Origin: Schistocephalus solidus
Lineage: Eukaryota; Platyhelminthes; Cestoda; Diphyllobothriidea; Diphyllobothriidae
Reading direction: 5' to 3'
Length of the DNA: 64,000 bases
NCBI GenBank assembly: GCA_017591395.1
Contig: WEDG01000811.1
Span: forward strand, 1 to 64,000
Below, one piece after another: positions 43,395 through 53,534 of the stretch. The notes under the pieces were generated by a model that was not told where the DNA came from, did no database searches, and worked only from the letters and a program-made list of their open reading frames with translations. Position numbers and translations under genes: made by a program. The number at the start of each line of letters is the position of its first letter. Position 1 is the stretch's first letter.

Positions 43395-43850
43395 TAAAGT
43401 ATTTATCTGAGCTTCTCGAAAGACAGCTCAATAACCACCATATACAAATAGCGCACAAACCTACAACAACTTTGTGCACCCAGCTTGTACACCCCAGACA
43501 GCTGGCTATTTCAATCGAAAATAAGTCGTCTCAAAATACCGTGTCCCAGTTGTGATACAGTTTTTTGTGGCCAAAGCGGGAAATCTCTATCTACCCGTTT
43601 TCATGAACATCAGTTAGCGGTGAGGAGACGAGACCCCTTATCTCAGGTAGCCATTCACACCCTGGACACAGGACACCTATTTGCATGGGAGGATACCCAC
43701 ATCGTTGGCACCTGCCCAACAAGGAAGGGTCGCGAATTCCTGGAGGCAATGCACTCAAACGAGGCATGCATTAGCAGGCATATCGATTAAGATGCCAATT
43801 ACAAATCTCTCAAGGTCAAGTGGAGGCGAAAACAGCCACTATCAACCGGA
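43395..43850 (+). mobile_element. Penelope-like element GIY-YIG end, plus strand, divergent subfamily
   Basis: The first part (LSELLERQLNNHHIQIAHKP, near 43,405) corresponds to the region before the nuclease domain in the 39-kb element. After a frameshift near 43,500 come IPCPSCDTVFCGQSGKSLS and TRFHEHQLAVRRRD (43,535-43,640), then HTLDTGHLFAWEDTHIVG. RT is missing. This subfamily differs from both the 38-kb element and the triplicated one. Confidence 0.75.
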
Positions 43851-44050
43851 TAACTTAAAATTCTGGATGTCTATTGGCTCAAAATTAAGCCAACCATAGA
43901 ATCTTGTGTTAGGCATTGTTTAAGGTTGACTGTATTCTGTACATTCCTATTTGTCTGAAAAAGAACTGGGGCACCACATTCGAAAATTTACATAATAAGG
44001 TTATTTTGTTCCCAAAGAACTTCAACTATATATATATATATATATATATG

Positions 44051-44240
44051 GAATGGAACCGACAAAGACAAGGGAGACCGGAATGGCCATTTCCGGCTTA
44101 TTAGCCGTCATCAGCCAGTCATACCCAATCCCTAGTGTGGCACACCTGGGATTCGAACCCGTGACCTTTGGTATTCGAGTCGAACGCTCTACCATTGAGC
44201 CACGGGCTCGTTGTTTTGTCGGTTGTGATCGGTAATATGA
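44051..44240 (-). repeat. tRNA-headed SINE, minus strand
   Basis: In the reverse complement, an A-box TGGCTCAATGG (44,202-44,192) and a B-box GGTTCGAATCC (44,159-44,149) are spaced as in a tRNA, followed by the family body 'gctgatgacggctaataagcc'. The 3' part of the body is absent. The anticodon arm does not pair properly, so it is a pseudo-tRNA promoter and not a functional tRNA. Confidence 0.8.
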
Positions 44241-44250
44241 TGATAGTGTG

Positions 44251-44458
44251 GGGCTTACCTGGCACACCTGGGATTGGGTATGACAGGCTGATGACGGCTA
44301 ATAAGCCAGAAATGGCCATTCCGGTCTCCCTTGTCTTTGTCGGTTCCATTCCATCATATGCTACACATCGCTATGCGACAGCCTGCGAGGCTCTTGTCTG
44401 AGCTCCAGGGCACAACGGAGCATATATGTTCCTTAAGCAGATCGGTGAGCCCCACACT

Positions 44459-44460
<2 letters not shown>
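44251..44460 (+). repeat. SINE body, plus strand, inverted relative to its neighbour
   Basis: Begins 'gcacacctgggattgggtatga' without a tRNA head and runs to 'gtgagccccacactatca' followed by a TA tract. With 44,051-44,151 it forms about 100-bp inverted arms. Confidence 0.75.

Positions 44461-44514
<54 letters not shown>
44461..44514 (+). repeat. (TA)n microsatellite
   Basis: TA tract directly after the SINE end; the same association occurs at 46,597. Confidence 0.9.
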
Positions 44515-44516
<2 letters not shown>

Positions 44517-45989
44517 CATCCCAAGACATTCAATAAGAAAATATGAAATTCTTTAAGAAAATAGAAACTTCAATGCGTAAATTTTCAAGACTGGTCCCCA
44601 AGCTCGTCGTCAGACGAAATAAACTGACGTAAGTCCTTGGGAAATGGCGTATGGCAATTTACTCTCACGTGTCGGATGATCGACGAGTGCTGACAATGCA
44701 GCCGCACTTGGACAGTTATTTTTAACAAGGTGGGGTAGTTTCTTTGCAGAGCCAATTTCTCTTATGGGACCCCAGCTTAAGTATTGTTTTAGGGCTGATG
44801 GTGGTAGTTTGCCATTGGGGTTGCAACAATGACTAGAATCTAGTGTTTCCTTTGAGTGGGGGCTGGTATATAGTTGGAGTTTAAGGATGAGGGTTCAGGT
44901 CACGGTTATGATTAGGGTTAGAGTTCCCATATTACATGGACTACTGGCTTTGGTTTGCCAATGAGGCTGCGTTCTAATCCCCTGCCAAGCAGTCTGCCGC
45001 GCGAATCTCGAGGACCCAAACCCAACCGAAATTCTGCCCTATTTCAGGAAGGGTACTCGTGCTCTCTGAATTTAAATTATTCAAGTGCTATTAGTCCATA
45101 ACTTATTTGGACTAAAAATGACGCAAAAAAATTCCACAACGTAAACAAACCACAAACCGCTTGCTCTGTCCAGGTACTTATCGAGTTCAATTGTCATTGG
45201 AACGTTCTGGTGACATAATTGCATATATTTGGTTAATAAATGGACACAGGAATTCAAATTCACTACTCTGGCGAAGGACAGCTTCAGCCACCTCTACAGT
45301 AACGCGCCACGGAAGGCGAACCAGTGCAACCCAAATAAGCCAGTGTAAGTATTCAAGTAAGCCTCTTTATTTAGTAGCCAGGTTTATTTTTCACCGCTAC
45401 CTCAATACGTAATACATATTTATTTTGAAACTATCCGCAGACGGACATTAAATATAATGTTTGTGATAATAATAATTATTATTAGACGTCAGGAAAGGTT
45501 TATGTAAGTAGAATTTAAAAGGACAAATGCATCTTTCCTTGTATGTAAGGTGAATACCATCCTAAAACTTATATACGCCAGTAAACGGGAGAAAAAATAT
45601 ACCTAGTCAAGAAAACGTAACTGATTGTACAATTCTGAAAACGTTGTGTGTCGATTTTACGGGAGTATTTTTAACCTACTAAAACAAAACGCTATTTTGT
45701 CACTACAATGCTCGCTCTCCTAGGAGAAAGGAGGTCAAAATGTAACGTGAGGAAACATAGAAGTGTTAGGCATAATATACAAGATTGTAATGATCAGTAA
45801 AACGGACATGACGACCACTGCGCGTATGGGGTGGAGTTGATGGGGTAGGGGGAAGCGCAGGGTTAGCAGGCTTGAGTCGCGGTTGGGAAATCAGAAGAGG
45901 CACTGCAGCAGTTGAGAAGGCCCTGTTTTTCGGACGGTTGGAAAGGCTCGGTATAAGCCACCTTCAAGCGGTCGAATGATACGACCTCA
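44515..45989. repeat. Tandem duplication unit, left copy (PLE end plus gypsy LTR-like segment)
   Basis: The parts 44,515-44,773 and about 45,327-45,989 match 46,656-47,560 almost base for base. The 554 bases between (44,774-45,327) are present only here. On the minus strand the first part ends with a hammerhead-like string: CTGACGA (44,613-44,607), a hairpin, and GAAA (44,586-44,583). The second part resembles the sequence next to the gypsy integrase end at 62,780-63,100 and may be LTR. Confidence 0.75.
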
Positions 45990-46000
45990 GTGCGGTCGCC

Positions 46001-46289
46001 ACAACCGACAAAACAACGAGCCCGTGGCTCAATGGTAGAGCGTTCGACTCAAAAACCAAATGTCGTGGGTTCGAATCCCAGGTGTGCCACACTTGGGATT
46101 GGGTATGACTGGCTGATGACGGCTAATAAGCCAGAAATGGCCATTCCGGTCTCCCTTGTCTTTGTCATTTCCATTCAATCATATGCTACACGTCGCTATG
46201 CGACTGCCTGTGAGTACTCTAGTCTGAGTTCCAGGGCACAACGGAACATGCATGTTCCTTAAGCAGATCGGTGAGCCCCACACTATCAT
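46001..46289 (+). repeat. tRNA-headed SINE, plus strand, first of a tandem pair
   Basis: A-box TGGCTCAATGG at 46,025-46,035, B-box GGTTCGAATCC at 46,068-46,078 inside a perfect T-arm TGGGTTCGAATCCCA. The body runs through 'ggctgatgacggctaataag' to 'gtgagccccacactatcatc'. RNA polymerase III would be expected to use the two boxes. Confidence 0.85.
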
Positions 46290-46302
46290 CATATTCCCGA
46301 TC

Positions 46303-46591
46303 ACAACCGACAAAACAACGAGCCCGTGGCTCAATGGTAGAGCGTTCGACTCAAAAACCAAATGTCGCGGGTTCGAATCCCATGTGTGCCACACTTGGGA
46401 TTGGGTATGACTGGCTGATGACGGCTAATAAGCCAGAAATGGCCCTTCCGGTCTCCCTTGTCTTTGTCGGTTCCATTCCATCATATGCTACACGTCGCTA
46501 TGCGACCGCCTGCGAGGGCTCAAGTCTGAGCTCCAGGGCGCAACGGAACATGCATGTTCCTTAAGCAGATCGGTGAGCCCCACACTATCAC

Positions 46592-46592
<1 letters not shown>
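46303..46592 (+). repeat. tRNA-headed SINE, plus strand, second of a tandem pair
   Basis: A-box at 46,327-46,337, B-box at 46,370-46,380. It differs from the first copy at few positions and begins with the same 'tcacaaccgacaaaacaacg' leader. Confidence 0.85.

Positions 46593-46596
<4 letters not shown>

Positions 46597-46655
<59 letters not shown>
46597..46655 (+). repeat. (TA)n microsatellite
   Basis: Follows the second SINE and precedes the right duplication unit, as at 44,461. Confidence 0.9.
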
Positions 46656-46658
<3 letters not shown>

Positions 46659-47575
46659 CATCCCAAGACATTCAATAAGAAAATATGAAATTCTTTAAGA
46701 AAATAGAAACTTCAATGCGTAAATTTTCAAGACTGGTCCCCAATCTCATCGTCAGACGAAATAAACTGACGTAAGTCCTTGGGAAATGGCGTATGGCAAT
46801 TTACTCTCACGTGTCGGATGATCGACGAGTGCTGACCATACAGCCGCACTTGGACATTTATTTTTAACACGGTGGGGTGGTTTCTTTGCAGAGCCAATTT
46901 CTCTTATGGGACGCAACCCAAATAAGCCAGTGTAAGTATTCAAGTAAGCCTTTATTTTTCACCGCTACCTCAATACGTAAGACATATTTATTTTGAAACT
47001 ATCCGCAGACGGACATTAAATATAATGTTTGTGATAATAATAATTATTATTAGACGTCAGGAAAAGGTTTATGTAAGTAGAATTTAAAAGGACAAATGCA
47101 TTTTTCCTTGTATGTAAGGCGAATACCATCCTAAAACTTATATACGCCAGTAAACGGGAGAAAAATATACCTAGTCAAGAAAACGTAACTGATTGTACAA
47201 TTCTGAAAACGTTGTGTGTCGATTTTACGGGAGTATTTTTAACCTACTAAAACAAAACGCTATTTTGTCACTACAATGCTCGCTCTCCTAGGAGAAAGGA
47301 GGTCAAAATGTAACGTGAGGAAACATAGAAGTGTTAGGCATAATATACAAGATTGTAATGATCAGTAAAACGGACATGACGACCACTGCGCGTATGGGGT
47401 GGAGTTGATGGGGTAGGGGGAAGCGCAGGGTTAGCAGGCTTGAGTCGCGGTTGGGAAATCAGAAGAGGCACTGCAGCAGTTGAGAAGGCCCTGTTTTTCG
47501 GACGGTTGGAAAGGCTCGGTATAAGCCACCTTCAAGCGGTCGAATGATACGACCTCAGTGCGGTCGCCACGGATC
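46656..47575. repeat. Tandem duplication unit, right copy
   Basis: Matches 44,515-45,989 but lacks its central 554 bases. After the shared 'cagtgcggtcgccac' this copy continues into gypsy integrase sequence, whereas the left copy continues into a SINE, so the right copy keeps the ancestral junction. The minus-strand hammerhead-like core is at 46,755-46,725. Confidence 0.75.
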
Positions 47576-47754
47576 ATTTTGAAATGCTTTCCTGGGCGTG
47601 ATAGAACTCGAAATGGTCCGTCGAAGAGCCGCTGTAGTGGCTTACCAACACCATCTACGCGGACAAACGCAAAAGAACACGTTAGCAAGTTAGGGTCGAT
47701 GTATAACTTACTTGCCGGAGCGCGTGGAAGTATGGCTCGGAGCTTAGCCATCAC
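47431..47754 (-). mobile_element. Ty3/gypsy integrase C-terminal fragment
   Basis: A 107-codon open stretch reads FVRVDGVGKPLQRLFDGPF then RVLSRPGKHFKMIRGDR and FDRLKVAYTEP. This is the chromatin/DNA-binding C-terminal domain that ends gypsy pol. Upstream integrase domains should lie to the right but the sequence changes at about 47,770. Confidence 0.8.
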
Positions 47755-48124
47755 TTGGCGAGCCTTTTGACATCATTGCTAGGATCCATGTCGGCTAAGC
47801 TTTGACTTCGCCCGAAAAAATTCCCCGGGAATCCATAAACACTCCACTCCCCCACCTGGGCCCGGGTCAAGACAGAGTCAGGCGAACCAGAGATGGGAAA
47901 GGGCGCACGCCCACGCACTGTGGTTCAACACAAACAAGAACACAACAAGAAAAAAACAGGCAGCATGCGCATAGACCACGGCCAGGGGAGCAGCAACCTA
48001 AAGTCTAGAGGGCCTTTCCCAACATTAAGTGAGTTTTTGAGGCGGTTTATCGACTCTAAAAACCCACCAAAGTAGACATAGCCCCCCGACCAAACGGCAA
48101 CAATTAACTGCCGTTTGATTCAAC

Positions 48125-48620
48125 CCAAGGACACGCTGTCACTAACTGAAACCTCAGCAGTTGTCTACAAAGTAATTTGCAATGAGGGGGACTGCAAGTA
48201 CGCTGGGGAAACCGGGCGGAGCACGTAGACCAGCCTGCAGGAGCACAATTCGACAGCTTGGAGGCTAGACCCCTAAACTCAGCTTGCAACACACGTAGGA
48301 GCAACTGACCATACCTTCGGTCTTCAGGGAACCAACATCGTAGGCCAGGGTAAATAAAAGATGGAATGCTAAAACTTGGGGCGCGATATTCAGATGTAAA
48401 CTCCATTAACAGGCATCTTGACCTTTCCGCAGTCTTGCATCGTTATGTACAAGAAACTCTGGATAAGACGGCTACGCAGTACTCAAGAAAGCTACGCAGA
48501 CACAGCGCGAGAGCGAACTCACCCTACGAAGAAAACGAGCCAGCGGACCGAAAAACAGCAGCAGAGGGCTCAAACGCCTTTCGGTGAGCCAAACAAGCTC
48601 TCCGAAACGTCAGCATACAA
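48125..48620 (+). mobile_element. Unit 1: PLE GIY-YIG end (a)
   Basis: Reads ETSAVVYKVICNEGDCKYAG then, after an in-frame stop, LQEHNSTAWRLD and HTFGLQGTNIVG: the GVIYRL, YCG and MHEH parts of the domain. The terminus has a GAGC-loop-GCTC hairpin followed by GAAACGTCAGC (48,605-48,615). Stops at the Arg-rich turn show it is inactive. Confidence 0.7.
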
Positions 48621-48764
48621 ATAGAATGTTCCGGTGAGCCCACCTTGTTTCTTAAATTATCAACCCGCAGCTCTCAACTTTGCTAATTTTAGATAACAAA
48701 GCAGTTACCCGTAAACGGAAACGGCCTGAAACTGGGACACTACATGACGTAAGTAGCGTTGAAA

Positions 48765-49865
48765 CTAAAAAAACGTCCCACCGGTGACTATAAGGCCTTG
48801 AAAAACGTAACCATCCCGGACCACTATCCTATTCTGTATTCCCGGGATTTTTCCTGGTCTATCTTTTAGAAGATCGACTTAGTTTGGACCTAAAATTAAA
48901 TCCCAATGCGCTTGGAGGATGTTTCGAGAACGGCTGTCACCACGTTCTTTGCTCTAGCTGATCTCCTGTGTATGCCTTTTTGACTCCGCACCACCTACCA
49001 GACCTTCCAGATGTTCGTAGGCAGAGTGCTTTACGGCCTACCCTTTGTCTTCGTCTATACTGACAACCTTTTGGTAGTTAACTTCATTACTAAAGAACAC
49101 CGAAAAAATCTTTCAACAGTACTTGACAACCTTCAATAATTTGGCGTTGTTACCCATCCAAGTGCATTTTCACGTTCCATTCCTCGAGCTTCTCAGACAT
49201 CTGGTCAACTCCACTTTCATCCGTCCTCTTTCTCGAAGGTCCCGGACAACTGGGTATTTCCACCTCCCACTTCTATCCATCGACTGCAATGCTTTCTTCA
49301 CATGGCGAATTCCTACGGGCGGTTTATTCCGACGTCGCCATTCCCCTTGCCGACGTTTCCATTTCCCTCGTGGCAGTTGGCGCAGTCCTTCAGCAACGCC
49401 TCAAATGTCAGACCCAACCTCTAGCTTTCATCTCCAGAAAGTTTCACTTGCAAAATCGTGTTATAACCGTCTACCACAACGGAACTTCCATCAGGACAGA
49501 GATTTTATCGTTTTCACTTATAAAAAGCCATTTTCCTTTGCGTTTAAGTCGAATTCCAACAGGCGCAACCACTGGGAGAACCGTCAGCTGGACTAAGTTT
49601 TGCAGTTCATGCCAAATATCCGTCACATTGACAGGCCACGAAATGAGGTGGTTGAGGTACTGTCCCGACCCTCCATCGCTTATCCGCAACTCAATCCCGA
49701 GATCGACATCGCTGAGCAACGCCGTGTTGGTTCTCCCTATGACGCGGATGTTGTTGGACGTCAACTCCAGGACCAGCCACTGACTACTGGCCACCGCACC
49801 ATTTTCGAAGACGTCTCTACTGCATTCCATCATTCATTTGTGTCACTATCACTTCGCCATTGTAG
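48765..49865 (+). mobile_element. Unit 1: Ty3/gypsy RT, RNase H and tether remnant
   Basis: Fragments in order: GDYKALKNVTIPDHYPI near 48,785, KIDLV, a SRTAVTTFFALADLL block, TYQTFQMFVGRVLYGLPFV, and the catalytic box FVYTDNLLV near 49,055, where gypsy RT normally has Y-[IV]-D-D. RNase H gives VAVGAVLQQRLKCQTQPLAF near 49,370. The tether gives RHIDRPRNEVVEVLSRPSIA near 49,625. Frame changes between blocks and the YTDN box make it inactive. Confidence 0.75.
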
Positions 49866-49869
49866 CTGC

Positions 49870-51090
49870 AGTTGCTTCAACATAAGATGGATTCTGAGGA
49901 TTCCGTTCCGTTCTAGGACTTCACTGTCTGGAATCTGGTCTTACCCTCTCAGCTTCAGTATGCTGCAGAGGCAAAGGAGATGAAAGTGTTTCAGTTGCAT
50001 GGCTAGGTTAAAGTAGACGTTTCACGTCTGCATCTCTGCAGGATTATACTCAAGACGATGGCCTTGTACATACTCGGTTTGGTGTTCAGATGAATGTGTA
50101 GCCCACAGTCAACATTGCCGAGTCTGATGTCCTTGTTCAAGACCGATTGTCTCAAGGTCACTCACTCTCGCAGGGAGCGCTTCCAGACTCGCCGACCTAC
50201 AAACACTTGACCGTTCGGACATACAGGTGCGTCTATATAGTCGCGACCGCACAAACTCCAATTGAACAATCCCTCTCCCTTCAGTAGATGGGACAAATGC
50301 CGCTGGACACGACACTCCTCCGGTAATGCAACAGACACCAATTTGACAACACTTGAACTTAATCCAGAAATCTATTGAGGCAGCTGTTACTACTCTCTCT
50401 CTCTCTCTCCCTACCTCCCTCCCTCTCTCTCTCTCCCTCCCTCTCTCTCATGCATGACGGGATGCAGTCACCGTAGCTCCGGCCTTGCCAGGGGCAGCAA
50501 CTCCGAATTTTGTGCACAATCTATGTCTCCCAGAGTGCCTACGATCTTTTCCTACAACCCCCATTTAGGATTGTATTGCTATGAGTACAAGCGCAGCCCA
50601 GAAGCTACAAAGGCCATGACCACTCCACAAAACGGCCAAATGTCTGGCTGACTTTGGACATCTGGTGTTCAACTTTGCCGTCAATTTCAGTGCTGCTTGA
50701 ATAGACGGCGTTGTCCACGGTTGGAAGTTGGCTGGCACCGAAATTGGAGCGAGGGATATTTCATTCAGTCTTGGCTGCTGTTTGTTGCATAACCACCACT
50801 TGGTCCGTTTTCATTGTTAGTCCGAAGTTTGCTCAGGCATCGGCAAAAAGGTACATGCTCCTTTGCATATTCTCTTCCGTCACGTTGTCAAACACGCTGT
50901 CGGCTGCGAAGAGCGAGTCATAGGAAGTATTCGTAGATAGACACGTTAAGACCAGCAAGCGCCGGCAATTGACAAGATGGCCATCGGTCCTGTAAGCGGT
51001 GCAGATTCAAGGGTGCTTGTCACGGTAGACGTCCATCAGCATGGCAAAGAGCACGAGACTGAATAGGGTGGGGACGGAGAAAGCAGAGTA
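49870..51090 (-). mobile_element. Unit 1: RTE-like RT fragment, minus strand, interrupted
   Basis: Reverse-strand reading gives TLFSLVLFAMLMDVYRDKHP (near 51,060), a catalytic box LFAADSVFDN where the 23.9-kb copy has [30 protein letters not shown] and SQTFGRF. A central part (about 49,990-50,620) is foreign sequence with a CT tract, and RT-like sequence resumes near 49,980-49,870. Confidence 0.65.
50393..50450 (+). repeat. Unit 1: CT/CCT-rich tract
   Basis: A pyrimidine-only tract. Unit 1 has a longer version than units 2 and 3 (55,190-55,231 and 59,917-59,959), so it has changed length since the triplication. Confidence 0.85.
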
Positions 51091-51132
51091 GGCGTAGCCC
51101 ATCGACCTCAGGCGACAATTTGTCATCGTGTT

Positions 51133-51785
51133 ATGCAACCTAAGGACAGACTGCCCCCTACCGAATCCCCCGCAGTTGTCTATCAAATATGTTGTAATGA
51201 GGGGGACTGCAAATACGTCGGGGCAACTGGATGAGAATTGCAGACTCGCCTACATGAGCACAAACTGGCGGCTTGGAGGCTAGACCAAAACTCACAGCTT
51301 GCAGTCCGTATTGGAGAGGCTGACCCCACCTTTGACATTCAAGGAGCGGCCATCCTACGCAGAAGGAACTCAACAGCCGAACGACCTACGCTTGAGGCAT
51401 GGTATTCACATGTCTGCTCCGTCAACAGGCATCTAGACTTTCCAACTTCCTATATTTTCCTGCGTCATTATACGCATAAAACCCAGAGCAATATGGTTAC
51501 ACTGGTACTAAGGCATATAAGCGTAGACAGCCCCGCGACGCACCCACCGGAAGAGGAATCAGGCTTACAAGCACCCTCAACCGATGTTAAGTTGCCCAAC
51601 ACCAGCGGTTGTCAAGCTGTACAAACATCCAAGCAGATGCCGAGGCAGCGAGCGAGAGAAAAGTCGATCCGTCCAAGGCCGACAAGTTCAGCCTGTAATT
51701 GAAAACACTGATAACGATATTAGCAGTAGACGCTTGGGTAATGGAGAGCCGGCCAAGCCCTCCGAAACGTCAGCGATGATAAAAA
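51133..51785 (+). mobile_element. Unit 1: PLE GIY-YIG end (b) and tail
   Basis: Reads ESPAVVYQICCNEGDCKYVG, a stop, then TRLHEHKLAAWRLDQNSQLA and FDIQGAAILRRRN: a GIY-YIG domain of the same subfamily as fragment a. The tail encodes THPPEEESGLQAPSTD and ends with a hairpin plus GAAACGTCAGCGA near 51,764. The tail is the one found alone at 28,868-29,215. Confidence 0.7.
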
Positions 51786-51844
51786 CCAGTTCTGGTGTGC
51801 AGTTTAGATTTATCTACATTGCTAAAGTGTGCGGCCCACCGCTT

Positions 51845-52200
51845 CAGAATTAATGATTACTCCGTCAGAAGTGTTGTACCATCCGAGTTGAGCTGCAGCG
51901 TGGTTTCCTTGCTGCAGGCAACTTTGATGGACTTGATGGGGTCAAAGTTGTTCATTGAGTTGCGGTCCATACACAATTGGATATCTTCCACTTTGTGAGT
52001 CACCCAGGCGTCCTGCATCTCGCACAGGCGTTGCTGTTTAGAGCAGTAGCATTTGAAGAAGGCCACTCTGTTATTTTCGATCTGGCCGTTCATGTGGTAA
52101 TGCGTAGTCTGTTCTCCTCGACGAGAAGGTTGCTGATATCCACGTCATTGTCGTCAAACCACCCCTGACACGGATGATGTGCGTATTCGAGGACCTCACG
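51845..52200 (-). mobile_element. Unit 1: RTE-like endonuclease-RT linker, minus strand
   Basis: The reverse strand reads VAFFKCYCSKQQRLCEMQD then AWVTHKVEDIQ and [11 protein letters not shown]. This matches 22,740-22,950 of the RTE-like element ([42 protein letters not shown]). It is part of the same antisense family as the RT fragment on the other side of PLE fragment b. Confidence 0.75.
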
Positions 52201-52254
52201 AGCAGTGGAATGGATAACGTTCCGCAGTTGACACCAACGTGGCTACCTGTGGTT

Positions 52255-52430
52255 TTGTCATCCGTTTATCCTTAAACGTAAGGCGGATAACATGGTAAAA
52301 CCTATATACGGCAGTAAAAGTGAGAAGAAAATAACTAGTCAAGAAAACTTTACTTAGGTAAGGATAACTTGTATGACCACGTAAACATGACAAGTGCAAA
52401 GAAACCGCCCCACCCGCTAAAACTACGTGG
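52255..52430. repeat. Unit 1: gypsy LTR-like fragment
   Basis: The string 'cctatatacggcagtaaaag' and 'ctagtcaagaaaac' match the LTR-like segment at 45,565-45,620 and 47,135-47,180. It is followed by degenerate CCTAA-like sequence to about 52,610. Confidence 0.6.
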
Positions 52431-52899
52431 ACTTAAGGTAAATGTCTGTTTCTTAACGCTAACACTAAGCCTAAAATAAAACTAAACTCAGACCTTAATT
52501 TTACGGTAAATGTCTGTTTATTAACGCTCACACTAAGCCTAACATAAAACTAAACTCAAACCTTAATTTTCACCCAGCCTTACCCTAAGCATAAACGCTA
52601 CGGTTAACAGTTCAGCAAACACATTATTATTTGCAATAAGCCGTAGTTACCGGTATGAATATCAGCGCCCCTTTGATATATGAATGTGGGTGTCTCAACG
52701 GCCTCAGAGATGGGAAAGGGCGCAGGCCCACGCACTGTGGTTCAACACGGCCAGGGGAGCAGCAACCTAAAGTCTGGAGGGCCTTTCCCAACATTAAGTG
52801 AGTTTCTGAGGCGGTTTATCGACTCTAAAAACCCACCAAAGTAGACATAGCGCCCCCCCCCGACCAAACGGCAACAATTAACTGCCGTTTGATTCAACC

Positions 52900-53390
52900 C
52901 AAGGACACGCTGTCACTAACTGAAACCTCAGCAGTTGTCTACAAAGTAATTTGCAACGAGGGGGACTGCAAGTACGCTGGGGAAACCGGGCGGAGCACGT
53001 AGACCAGCCTGCAGGAGCACAATTCGACAGCTTGGAGGCTAGACCCCTAAACTCAGCTTGCAACACACGTAGGTGCAGTTGACCATACCTTCGGTCTTCA
53101 GGGAACCAACATCGTAGGCCTGGGTAACTAAGAGATGGAACGTTAAAGCTTGGGGCATGGTATTCAGATGCCAACTCCATTAACAGGCATCTTGACCTTT
53201 CCGCAGTCTTGCATCGTTAAGTACAAGAAACTCTGGATAAGACGGCTACGCAGTACTCAAGAAAGCTACACAGACACAGCGCGAGAGCGAACTCACCCTA
53301 CGAAGAAACGAGCCAGCGGACCAAAAACAGCAGCAGAGGGCTCAAACGCCTTTCGGTGAGCCAAACACGCTCTCCGAAACGTCAGCATAC
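52900..53390 (+). mobile_element. Unit 2: PLE GIY-YIG end (a)
   Basis: Closely matches 48,125-48,620. It differs by a G-for-A change within the reading CNEGDCKYAG codons, a TAAG in place of TATG near 53,220, and one base lost in 'gaagaaacgagcc'. Confidence 0.7.
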
Positions 53391-53534
53391 AAATAGAATG
53401 TTCCGGTGAGCCCGCCTTGTTTCTTAAATTATCAACCCGCAGCTCTCAACTTTGCTAATTTTAGATAACAAAGCAGTTACCCGTAAACGGAAACGGCCTG
53501 AAACTGGGACACTACATGACGTAAGTAGCGTCGA

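Larger units (their letters stand above)
47889..52705. repeat. Triplicated mosaic, unit 1 (4,817 bases)
   Basis: The unit starts at 'agagatgggaaaggg' and ends at 'ggcctc'. Its contents repeat in order in units 2 and 3. It has a private insertion of about 60 bases near 47,928 ('caaacaagaacacaacaag') and a private deletion of about 23 bases in the gypsy RNase H region near 49,463. Confidence 0.9.

Noticed and set aside
44461..44514. CRISPR array or other prokaryotic repeat system
   Set aside because: The repeats are simple TA tracts and tandem retroelements; introns and retroelements show a eukaryotic genome.
46020..46090. Functional tRNA gene
   Set aside because: The D- and T-arms and both promoter boxes fit, but the anticodon arm does not pair and the sequence continues into a repeated body, so it is a SINE head.
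49870..49990. Plus-strand coding sequence 'MDAED...' after the gypsy fragment
   Set aside because: The same string appears on the antisense side of the RTE RT at 24,390, so it is reverse-strand RTE sequence.
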